Part shown: positions 1-6,022 of the stretch, one piece after another
Layout: every line of letters starts with the position of its first letter
Position numbering within the stretch: position 1 is the stretch's first letter
From: Alphaproteobacteria bacterium
GTDB taxonomy: Bacteria > Pseudomonadota > Alphaproteobacteria > BOG-932 > Roseiterribacteraceae
DNA length: 8,804 nucleotides
Direction of reading: 5' to 3'
NCBI GenBank assembly: GCA_903970575.1
Contig: CAJCJC010000234.1
Span: forward strand, 1-8,804
Notes under the pieces: model-generated
What the model saw: the letters and a program-made list of their open reading frames with translations, nothing else
What the model was told of the DNA's origin: nothing
The model's database searches: none
Made by a program: the position numbers and the translations under genes

Positions 1-442
1 CCACTGCGTCGAGAAAGCGGATGGTGCCGGCCTCAAGAAAAGTGGTCGTGCCCGATTTGAGCATTTCGAGCGCGGCGAACCGGCTCGCCAGGCGCTCATC
101 CGCCTCGGTATAGGCCATGTGAATCGGCACCAGCCACTGGAAGACATTCTCCTCGAAGCCGGTGTCGTCGGGCGCCAGACCGCGCGTGAGCGGCTCGCCC
201 GTCGCATGGACATGGGTGTCGACGAGGCCCGGCGTGATCACGAACCGCCGCCCGTCGATGGTCTCGGCCGCCCGATAGTCGCGCGCCAGATCGGCGGACT
301 TGCCGACCGCGACGATCAAATCGCCGCTGACCGCGATGGCGCCGTCCGCAATGACGCGGCGCTCGGAATCCATCGTAACGATCATCGTATCGACGATCAT
401 GAGATCGACTGATCGTGGCTGAGCTTCAGAAGGCATACTCAT
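1..442 (-). CDS. Amidohydrolase (AtzA/TrzA/SsnA-like), N-terminal part, cut by left edge
   Basis: The minus-strand frame gives 147 codons from an ATG at 442, open to the window edge. Seen: a beta-rich N-terminal segment (about residues 13-66), then ITPGLVDTHVHATGEPLTRG around residues 69-88. This is the first metal-binding HxH motif (H77, H79) of the amidohydrolase superfamily, followed by a family-typical LKSGTTTFLEAG stretch (about 129-139). Known of the family: cytosolic metal enzymes that deaminate, dechlorinate or hydrolyse N-heterocycles and related compounds (chlorohydrolases, guanine or S-adenosylhomocysteine deaminases). The later ligands (His, His, Asp) lie outside the window, so the reaction cannot be narrowed. 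The start overlaps the upstream transporter stop in an ATGA arrangement, implying translational coupling; a second ATG at 436 is possible. No strong Shine-Dalgarno is seen. The family is secure, the substrate unknown. Confidence 0.9.
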   Translation of the reverse strand, partial: MSMPSEAQPRSVDLMIVDTMIVTMDSERRVIADGAIAVSGDLIVAVGKSADLARDYRAAETIDGRRFVITPGLVDTHVHATGEPLTRGLAPDDTGFEENVFQWLVPIHMAYTEADERLASRFAALEMLKSGTTTFLEAGTIRFLDAV

Positions 443-1725
443 CGGATCACCGTCGCGGCCGTTCCCAAGCCGGCGTCGCGCGCGCCGGAATCCGCCCCGC
501 TATGATTGACCGGCCGGCGCATCAAAAGAATTGGCGTAGCCAACGCCACCAGCAAGACGGCGTAGACGATGAAGATCGGGGCGAAGGTGCCGTAGCGGTC
601 CGCGATCGCGCCGGCGGCCGGCGGTCCAACCGCCGCGACCGAGGTCAACAGCCAGACGATCGACAGGATTCTGGAACCCGTCTCGCCACCGAAAAAGTCC
701 AGCAACACCACGGTTCCCGCGACGTAAGCGAGCCCCCAGCCAACGCCGAAGATCACCGCGCTGCCATATTGCAAAGCCGGCGTCGCGGCGAAGGCGAGCA
801 TGACATTGCCAGCGCACTCCATCACCAACCCGGCAGCGAGGATGGTGGTGGAGGACACCTTCTCGCAGAGCCAGCCCGACAGCGCCTTCACCATCGTGGC
901 GACAAAGCCCATGACGCCAAGGACATAGGCTGCGGAAATCTCGCTAGCGCCCAACTTGACCAGATGGTTCGGGGTAACGCTGGCGTTCGTCGTGACGCAG
1001 GCCATTGTCGCCGCCATCGCGCACGCGATCAGGATGAATTGCGGGGTGCGAACTGCTTGACGGGGGGTCCAGCCGCCGGCATTGGCGGCGGCGCTGGGCG
1101 GCAGTGTCAAATCCGGGATGATCTTGGCGACGGTCTTTACCGAGGGATCGCGCACGAGAGCGAAACAGAGGATGCCAAGCACCGCGGCGGCAATGGCCAT
1201 GACCTGCCATTGCCCGCGCCAGCCCACGAGTTGGACGATGTTCTCGACGATCGGCGGCCCCACGGCGGCGCCAAGGGCGCCCAGCATGAGATAAAGCCCG
1301 ATCACCCGCGCCGAGCCCCGCTTGAACCAGCCGGAGATCAGGTAGATTCCCGGCACGTTGCCGGCGAAGGAATATCCCAATCCCAGGAACAGCATCGCGA
1401 TATAGAATTCAAAAATGCCTTGGGTTATCGACGATATGGTAAAACCAATCATCAGCATGACGGCGCCCAGGCATGTCGTGGCCCTTCCGCCGATCCAGCC
1501 CATCGTGAGCGCCGGCAACGGGCTGGACAGACCGCAGGCGAGGCCCAGAAAAGCGAAACTGAAGCCGGCCGCCGTATAGGACCAATGCAGTTCCGCCACC
1601 ATGGTGAACAGAACCACGCCCATCGAGGTGAAGGTCGCCAGATTCAGGAAAAAGAACGCCAGGGACGCAGCCCCGAATACGCCCCACCGACTGAAAGAAT
1701 GGTCCCGCGCCAAATATCTGTTCAT
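439..1725 (-). CDS. MFS transporter, 12-TM, monocarboxylate/oxalate-formate antiporter-like
   Basis: This is a hydrophobic protein of 428 residues from the ATG at 1725, with about 12 membrane segments in two groups of six separated by a hydrophilic loop (about residues 195-228). MFS signatures visible are the short loop 2-3 (GWIGGRATTCLG), the loop 4-5 region WFKRGSARVIGLYLMLGALG and the GWRGQWQ before TM6. It should sit in the inner membrane and move a small organic solute, perhaps an organic acid; the resemblance to the oxalate/formate and monocarboxylate group is my impression. The frame also opens three codons earlier with GTG at 1734, but that GTG forms part of GGTGAGG, a better ribosome site for ATG 1725. 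The gene is co-transcribed with the downstream amidohydrolase (ATGA overlap), which suggests it carries that enzyme's substrate or product. A 444-codon open frame lies antisense and is judged a shadow. Confidence 0.92.
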   Translation of the reverse strand: MNRYLARDHSFSRWGVFGAASLAFFFLNLATFTSMGVVLFTMVAELHWSYTAAGFSFAFLGLACGLSSPLPALTMGWIGGRATTCLGAVMLMIGFTISSITQGIFEFYIAMLFLGLGYSFAGNVPGIYLISGWFKRGSARVIGLYLMLGALGAAVGPPIVENIVQLVGWRGQWQVMAIAAAVLGILCFALVRDPSVKTVAKIIPDLTLPPSAAANAGGWTPRQAVRTPQFILIACAMAATMACVTTNASVTPNHLVKLGASEISAAYVLGVMGFVATMVKALSGWLCEKVSSTTILAAGLVMECAGNVMLAFAATPALQYGSAVIFGVGWGLAYVAGTVVLLDFFGGETGSRILSIVWLLTSVAAVGPPAAGAIADRYGTFAPIFIVYAVLLVALATPILLMRRPVNHSGADSGARDAGLGTAATVIR

Positions 1726-1749
1726 GCGCCTCACCGCCGATCGGGATGA

Positions 1750-1762
1750 TTGCAGTGTGCAA
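1750..1762. promoter_or_regulatory. Perfect TTGCA-N3-TGCAA palindrome, candidate LysR-type operator
   Basis: The sequence is TTGCA GTG TGCAA, a perfect 13-bp interrupted palindrome of the T-N11-A form recognised by many LysR-type regulators. It ends 24 bp upstream of the transporter ATG (1725). No LysR gene is in the window, so the regulator would have to be encoded elsewhere. Direct observation for the palindrome; inference for the role. Confidence 0.45.
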
Positions 1763-1790
1763 AAACCCGGTTATCACCGTCTTGTCTCAA

Positions 1791-1810
1791 GATGCACCGC
1801 GACTTGCATC
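1791..1810. repeat. Inverted repeat GATGCA-N8-TGCATC
   Basis: There are 6-bp arms at 1791-1796 and 1805-1810 with an 8-bp spacer, in the middle of the divergent region between the transporter and the short-chain dehydrogenase. The right arm belongs to TTGCATC and so shares the TTGCA core of the neighbouring palindromes. It may be a second operator half-site pair; six-base arms alone could occur by chance. Confidence 0.3.
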
Positions 1811-1884
1811 GCGCCAAGGCGCCGAAGGGAGAATGGTCAAACCTTTCATCGCGGCGGTGCAAGACAGCGGATGCTGATCGCGGC

Positions 1885-1911
1885 TTGCATGGAGTTTCAT
1901 CGCCAATGCAA
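1885..1911. promoter_or_regulatory. Inverted repeat TTGCAT-N15-ATGCAA upstream of the SDR gene
   Basis: Arms TTGCAT (1885-1890) and ATGCAA (1906-1911) are exact inverted copies whose centres are 21 bp apart, two helical turns, which is compatible with a dimeric regulator on one DNA face. The site ends 18 bp before the SDR start codon and so lies where a repressor or autoregulator would act on leader or promoter. Function is inferred. Confidence 0.35.
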
Positions 1912-1929
1912 CAGCAAGGATAACCAACA

Positions 1930-2772
1930 ATGGCCGCCACGACCAATAAGAGCTGGATGATCACCGGGGTGAGTTCCGGTTTCGGGCGCGCGATCGCCAA
2001 GGCGGCGCTTCAGCGCGGCGACATTGTCGTCGGAACAATCCGCAAGGAAGCGGACAAGGCTGCGTTCGAGGCGATGGCGCCCGGCCGCGCGACTGGAATG
2101 TTGCTCGATGTCACGGACGAAACCGCTGTCCATCTTGCGGTCAAGGAGGCCGAGGCGCTGACCGGCGGCGTCGATATCCTTGTCGTGAACGCGGGCTATG
2201 GTCTTGTGGGCGCGGTCGAGGAGGCGAGCCTCGCCGAAATACGCGCGCAGTTCGAGGTTAACGTGTTCGGAGCCGTCGCGGTCATCCAAGCCGCGTTGCC
2301 GTTCATGCGCGCCCGACGGTCCGGGCGGATTATCGCGATCACGTCCGTCTCGGGGTTGGTGGGATGGCCGAGCCTCGGCCTCTATTCCGGCAGCAAATTC
2401 GCACTGGAAGGCATTTGCGAGACTCTGGCGCTTGAAGTCGCGCCATTGGGAATCGCGGTAACGATGGTGGAGCCGGGTGGTTTCCGAACGGAATTCGCCA
2501 AGGGTTCAAGGGTGCGCACCCAAAACATCATCGACGATTACGATGAAACGGTTGGCCTTTCCCGCCGTATTCTCGCCGAACATGCGGGTCATGAACCTGG
2601 CGATCCAGCCAAGGCGGCCGACGCCATAGTATCGGTGGCCGACCGGGAATCTCCGCCGCTGCGGCTATTGCTGGGCGTCGACGCATTCGGATACGCCACG
2701 CAAAAGCTCACCGCCCAACTGGAGGAGATCTCATCCTGCAAAGCCGTGACGACTTCCATGAATTTCGATTAA
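1930..2772 (+). CDS. Short-chain dehydrogenase/reductase (classical SDR, 280 aa)
   Basis: This is a cytosolic NAD(P)-dependent oxidoreductase of the classical SDR family with a Rossmann fold. Seen: cofactor motif TGVSSGFG at residues 12-19, acidic turn D60-V61, NAG at 87-89, structural N111, and the catalytic set S139, Y152 and K156 (SVSG then YSGSK), followed by PGGFRT at 182-187. All residues needed for activity are present and the length is normal for this group. The sequence most resembles the 17-beta-hydroxysteroid dehydrogenase-like SDRs often annotated simply as oxidoreductase; that subfamily label is not a substrate call. ATG 1930 is preceded by AAGGA at a spacing of about 9, supporting this start. 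It is divergent from the transporter and shares its 204-bp control region. It may oxidise an alcohol or diol intermediate of the neighbouring pathway, which is inference. Confidence 0.93.
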   Translation: MAATTNKSWMITGVSSGFGRAIAKAALQRGDIVVGTIRKEADKAAFEAMAPGRATGMLLDVTDETAVHLAVKEAEALTGGVDILVVNAGYGLVGAVEEASLAEIRAQFEVNVFGAVAVIQAALPFMRARRSGRIIAITSVSGLVGWPSLGLYSGSKFALEGICETLALEVAPLGIAVTMVEPGGFRTEFAKGSRVRTQNIIDDYDETVGLSRRILAEHAGHEPGDPAKAADAIVSVADRESPPLRLLLGVDAFGYATQKLTAQLEEISSCKAVTTSMNFD

Positions 2773-2781
2773 CCGCGCCCA

Positions 2782-2795
2782 GGCGGAGAGCCGCC
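2782..2795 (+). terminator. Short GC hairpin after the SDR stop, weak terminator candidate
   Basis: GGCGG (2782-2786), loop AGAG, CCGCC (2791-2795) forms a five-pair GC stem starting 9 bp after the SDR stop codon. No run of T follows, only an A/T-rich CAATAAATC, so it is not a convincing intrinsic terminator. Confidence 0.25.
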
Positions 2796-2920
2796 CAATA
2801 AATCAGCTCACTGCCTATTTCTTGATCACAGCCTTCCCCAAACCGACGGCTTTCACCTGGACTGAGGCGCTGATTTCTCGGCACGAAAATTGCATGTCCA
2901 CTGCTGCATAGGTGCTATTC

Positions 2921-2938
2921 TATACAAGGTTTTATACA
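2921..2938 (+). repeat. Direct repeat of TATACA, 12-bp period, in the AraC-gene leader
   Basis: TATACA occurs at 2921-2926 and 2933-2938, and the first copy overlaps TATTCTATACA, which resembles a -10 element. It is followed about 30 bp later by the preferred start codon of the AraC-type gene (2968). This A/T-rich patch in a GC-rich window is the likeliest promoter region for the regulator; tandem half-sites for an AraC-type protein are also possible. Confidence 0.35.
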
Positions 2939-2967
2939 GCGTCATTTTTGAGGGGTCTTTTCGTGGG

Positions 2968-3924
2968 ATGAAGTCTTGGAAGTGCTCGACTGACGTAGTC
3001 CACGGTGAAGAGCGTGAACGCGTCTGGGGCGACGCGTTGCGGCGAATCTCTCTTCCCGCGACTCGTCTGGTCGACAACATGGGATTTCATGGCGATGTCT
3101 CGAGCATAACCTCGCCGCTTGGCATAGAGTTCTCTCGAGTCTCGTCTTCGGCGCAGACCCTTTCGGGCGCCTGCCCAAGCCGGCCGCCATGCCTTTGGCT
3201 CGCGCTGCCAATCAGGGGGGTGTTCATCCTTGATGACGGGGCGGATAATACCGATCTGCGGCAAGGCGATATTCTGTACGGACCGACCGGCCGCGGTTCG
3301 ACGCTCAAGTTGTTGGGCGATTTCGTGATGCTGTATATTCGCATTCCCCAATCGATGCTTTACCCGAGACTTCTGAACCTTCAGGTGCTTCCAATAGGGG
3401 CGTTGACGGGCAGAGCGGCCGTCAATCGCATCTTCTCCAATCTGTTACACTCGATCGTGGACGATTTGGAGGAATTGACCGACGAACATATCCGTCCAAT
3501 CGAGGTCGCGCTGTCCGAATTCGCGATCTCCAGCCTTGCGGAAAGCTCGGCGATGAGCTGTTTCGACGCGGCGGGCGCCAGCAATTTTCATCGAATCTCT
3601 CAGGCGATCGAACTGCAACTGGGAGATGGCGACCTGACGCTGCATCAGGTCGCCGACCAACAGCATGTCTCGGCCCGCTATATTCAAAAGCTCTTTCAGC
3701 AAGCGGGCATGAGCTTCAGTCAATATCTGCGGCAACGCAGGCTGGAGCATTGCCACGCGGATTTGGGCAGCATCGCGCACCGAAACCTGTCGATCAGCGA
3801 TATTTGCTTTCGCTGGGGTTTCAACGACGCCGCGCATTTCAGCCGCTCGTTCCGCGCCGATTATGGGACCACGCCGCGCGCCTATCGCCAAAAACGCCTC
3901 GGCGAACTGTCCAAGGCTCACTAA
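2968..3924 (+). CDS. AraC-family transcriptional regulator (FeaR-like layout), 318 aa
   Basis: The C-terminal 90 or so residues form the two-helix-turn-helix AraC/XylS DNA-binding domain: first HTH DLTLHQVADQQHVSARYIQKL, second HTH SISDICFRWGFNDAAHFSRS, then the family ending FRADYGTTPRAYR. The N-terminal 200 residues look like the AraC-binding-like sensing domain of FeaR-type regulators (SWKCSTDVVHGEERERVWGDAL near the start, and a cupin-like LRQGDILYGPTGRG). The frame opens at a TTG at 2890, but I prefer ATG 2968. The extra 26 residues do not look like the family, the TTG lies upstream of the probable promoter, and GAGGGG/GTGGG precede the ATG, though the spacing is not ideal. It likely activates the oxygenase operon with which it is convergent, in response to a pathway compound; this is inference. 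It ends 2 bp from the Rieske gene's end. Confidence 0.9.
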   Translation: MKSWKCSTDVVHGEERERVWGDALRRISLPATRLVDNMGFHGDVSSITSPLGIEFSRVSSSAQTLSGACPSRPPCLWLALPIRGVFILDDGADNTDLRQGDILYGPTGRGSTLKLLGDFVMLYIRIPQSMLYPRLLNLQVLPIGALTGRAAVNRIFSNLLHSIVDDLEELTDEHIRPIEVALSEFAISSLAESSAMSCFDAAGASNFHRISQAIELQLGDGDLTLHQVADQQHVSARYIQKLFQQAGMSFSQYLRQRRLEHCHADLGSIAHRNLSISDICFRWGFNDAAHFSRSFRADYGTTPRAYRQKRLGELSKAH

Positions 3925-3926
3925 AC

Positions 3927-5114
3927 CTATTGGAGGCGCGCCTTAAACTGCTCCCAGCCTCGGCGGTACCGTTCGACAAGCCAGACATTCAATTGCCGCT
4001 GGGCGCCTTCTTGCCAGGAGTAGCGCCCGCGCGGCGCGAATTTCGATTTCAGCCCCTGTTGCACCATTTCGTCCACATGCAGGTCCTGAGAGACGATTTC
4101 CGCGACGGATTCCTGATTGAATTGCATCAACCGGTCGAACATCGGGTTTTCCATCGCCCCCGGCGCGACAAGCGCCCCCATCATCAGCGAATGATGATCC
4201 GCGTCTTCCGCCTGCATGACAAGGTAGAGGATCATGTCGGTATTCATTACCAGGGATAGCGTGGGCGGCACGTTAACGAACAGCACGCGGTTTCGCTCTT
4301 CATCCGTCAGCTTCGGAAATACCGGCAGAAGCGCCCTTTGGGTCGGGTTGAAACTTGCGTCCGGATGAGTGGAGCCATTGGTGCGGTAATATCCGGCGCT
4401 TTCATCGGAAAGCTCCGGAAACGCCGCGAGCGCGCTTGGAATTGGGTCATGCAACGGCCCACGATGCAGTCGGTTGGCGTGGTACCCATCGTTATTATTC
4501 TCGAACATTACCTTCCAGTTCCAGCTGTAGCGGACCGGGTCGGATGGCGGAGGCCCATCCAGATTGGCGAGGTCATAATGGGCGACCACTTCATCCAACG
4601 CACTGAGTCGGGACGCCAAGGCGGGCGCGTCGGCGTCGAAGTTCACGAACACGAAGCCCTGCCAGATTTCCACCTTAAGCCTTGGCAAGCCATGATCCTT
4701 GCGGTCGAAATCACAGGTGCGCCCCATTTCAGGCGCGCCCACCAGCTCCCCATTCAAAGAATAAACCCAGTGATGGTAGGGACATACGAGTGAACGCGTA
4801 TGGCCGCGCCCCTCCGCCACCACCATGCCGCGGTGCTGGCACACGGCGGACATGGCCGCGACTTCGCCTTCCTTGGTGCGGGTAATCACCAGCGGCTCGC
4901 CAACATGTTTAGAGGTAAAATAATCCCCCGGCTCCTTCACCCAGGATTCACGTCCTACGCACAGCCATTCCTTGAAGAACAGCGTCTCTTTTTCGAATTC
5001 AAAAAACTCCTGGTCGACATAGCAGGCGGGCGGCAGGGATTCGGCTTCGGAAAAATCTAAAACGGAACTCGCGAAGCTCTCGAAAAAGCCGTCGTTCAGA
5101 ATGGAGCGAGCCAT
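3927..5114 (-). CDS. Rieske non-heme iron oxygenase, alpha (catalytic) subunit, 395 aa
   Basis: This is the oxygenase component of a ring-hydroxylating or demethylating system: O2 and two electrons are used to hydroxylate a substrate. Counting from ATG 5114, the Rieske [2Fe-2S] ligands are C92-x-H94 (CQHRG) and C111-xx-H114 (CPYHHW). The catalytic domain shows NNNDGYHANRLH with bridging D209 and iron ligands H212 and H217, and a probable third ligand D344 in SQDLHVDEMVQQGL. Length and order are standard. The frame extends to a TTG at 5177 (416 aa); GTG 5117 is also possible. No start has a strong ribosome site, and ATG 5114 is preferred for codon and family-like N-terminus. It lies 121 bp downstream of the cyclase-family gene on the same strand. 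No ferredoxin or reductase is nearby. The substrate is unknown; the overall look is of the single-component-alpha group (GbcA/vanillate-demethylase-like), not a two-subunit naphthalene type. Confidence 0.93.
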   Translation of the reverse strand: MARSILNDGFFESFASSVLDFSEAESLPPACYVDQEFFEFEKETLFFKEWLCVGRESWVKEPGDYFTSKHVGEPLVITRTKEGEVAAMSAVCQHRGMVVAEGRGHTRSLVCPYHHWVYSLNGELVGAPEMGRTCDFDRKDHGLPRLKVEIWQGFVFVNFDADAPALASRLSALDEVVAHYDLANLDGPPPSDPVRYSWNWKVMFENNNDGYHANRLHRGPLHDPIPSALAAFPELSDESAGYYRTNGSTHPDASFNPTQRALLPVFPKLTDEERNRVLFVNVPPTLSLVMNTDMILYLVMQAEDADHHSLMMGALVAPGAMENPMFDRLMQFNQESVAEIVSQDLHVDEMVQQGLKSKFAPRGRYSWQEGAQRQLNVWLVERYRRGWEQFKARLQ

Positions 5115-5235
5115 CACGATATCCCAATGTTGCGGATAGCACCGCGAAGCGGGCTCCTTGGGGCAAACGCTAGACAATCAGCCTGCACGCGTCTTGGATG
5201 AGCGCGAACTGCCATTTGCATAGCTGAATGACGTA

Positions 5236-5925
5236 TCAAAACACCAGCGCCGCGGCGCGCACGGGGCAGCCGGTAGCGCCAACCACCTTCATCGGGAAGG
5301 CCACGAGCAGAAAATCCTTACCGACCAGCCGATCGAGCCCGCGTAGTTGCTGCACCATATAGACGTTGTTGGAAAGCCAGACCTGATGCGTGGGGTCCCA
5401 CCATTCATCGGGATTATCCATGCCGATCATATCGGTCGCGAAAAGCTGCATGCCGCGGTCAACTAGGAATTGCGCGGTCTCGGTGGGGACATGCGGCCGG
5501 CCGCGGTGCATCGCCGGCGTTCCCCAATACCGGTCCGTCCCTGTCCAGCACGTAACCGCAGTCCCGGGGCCAATACGCCGGCCAGATTTTTCTTCAGCCG
5601 CTTCGAAATCCGCGATGGTGATAGGTTCGCCGGACTGGCGATGGGTCAGGTCCAGTAGATGTCCGGGCACGAGCAGCCGCTCCAGCGGCAGTTGGTCTAT
5701 AGCGTCGCCGGGCTCATGGAAATGCCGGGGCGCGTCGAGATGAGTCCCGCAATGCTCTGGAAACAGCATCATCTTGGCCTCGTAGGAGGCCTTCCCATCG
5801 GTCATTTGTCGGGTGCGGGCGAAATTATCCATCCGCGGGAAGGCGACCGTCCAGCCGCCGCCGTTCCGCATTCCCTCCGTCATTTCGTGACTTAAGTCGA
5901 TGATTTCTCGGAACGGCGGCGACAC
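5236..5925 (-). CDS. Cyclase-family metal-dependent hydrolase (KynB / isatin-hydrolase fold), 229 aa
   Basis: This protein belongs to the putative cyclase family (Pfam PF04199), whose known members hydrolyse cyclic or formyl amides: N-formylkynurenine formamidase KynB and isatin hydrolase. The signature HxGTHxDxPxHF appears as EHCGTHLDAPRHF with metal ligands H58, H62 and D64 and H68 following. Other family landmarks are IIDLSHEMTEGM at the start, LLDLTHRQSGEPIT near 92-105, and FATDMIGMDN near 162-171 ahead of a late LLVAFPMKVVGATGCPVRAAA. Length is typical. The start is a GTG at 5925, chosen because AGAGGAG lies 8 bases upstream. It is followed by the Rieske gene and preceded by the aldo/keto reductase, all minus strand. 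It could open a lactam or lactone made by those enzymes, or remove a formyl group. Family is sure, substrate is not. Confidence 0.92.
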   Translation of the reverse strand: MSPPFREIIDLSHEMTEGMRNGGGWTVAFPRMDNFARTRQMTDGKASYEAKMMLFPEHCGTHLDAPRHFHEPGDAIDQLPLERLLVPGHLLDLTHRQSGEPITIADFEAAEEKSGRRIGPGTAVTCWTGTDRYWGTPAMHRGRPHVPTETAQFLVDRGMQLFATDMIGMDNPDEWWDPTHQVWLSNNVYMVQQLRGLDRLVGKDFLLVAFPMKVVGATGCPVRAAALVF

Positions 5926-5933
5926 GCTGAAGT

Positions 5934-5940
5934 CTCCTCT
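5934..5940 (-). promoter_or_regulatory. Ribosome binding site AGAGGAG fixing a GTG start
   Basis: Read on the minus strand, AGAGGAG sits 8 bases before GTG 5925 of the cyclase-family gene. It is the strongest Shine-Dalgarno match in the window and supports the non-ATG start. Confidence 0.75.
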
Positions 5941-5963
5941 ATACCGAACTCATTGTAGCGGCG

Positions 5964-6022
5964 GCTGCCCGCAAATCTTGTCGGACAACGCCCAATATCT
6001 TGCCGCGCGTCACGCGGGCAGC
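5964..6022. repeat. 9-bp inverted repeat between reductase and cyclase-family genes
   Basis: GCTGCCCGC (5964-5972) and GCGGGCAGC (6014-6022) are exact inverted copies separated by 41 bases; the second overlaps the last codons of the aldo/keto reductase. In the minus-strand transcript this could fold as a stem in the intercistronic leader, but the loop is long and no T tract follows. GC-rich chance pairing is quite possible. Confidence 0.25.

Noticed and set aside
119..412. 97-codon plus-strand frame at the left edge
   Set aside because: Antisense to the amidohydrolase, whose HxH motif is clear on the minus strand.
415..1749. 444-codon open frame on the plus strand opposite the transporter
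   Set aside because: Its product is rich in Arg, Gly, Asp and His with no recognisable fold, whereas the minus strand encodes a clear 12-segment membrane protein. Long antisense frames are common opposite GC-rich genes.
1897..2289. 130-codon minus-strand frame opposite the SDR gene
   Set aside because: It lies across the SDR start and control region and has composition typical of a shadow frame.
2816..2895. 26-codon minus-strand frame in the SDR-regulator gap (MQFSCREI... ending VIKK)
   Set aside because: No ribosome site, no recognised family, and it overlaps the probable promoter of the regulator. Possibly a gene remnant, but chance is likelier.
3934..3943. AGGCGCGCCT palindrome at the end of the Rieske gene
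   Set aside because: A continuous palindrome cannot make a useful hairpin, it lies in codons, and GC-rich palindromes of this size are expected by chance.
3750..4259. 169-codon plus-strand frame across the regulator-oxygenase junction
   Set aside because: Overlaps two well-supported genes and shows no domain of its own.
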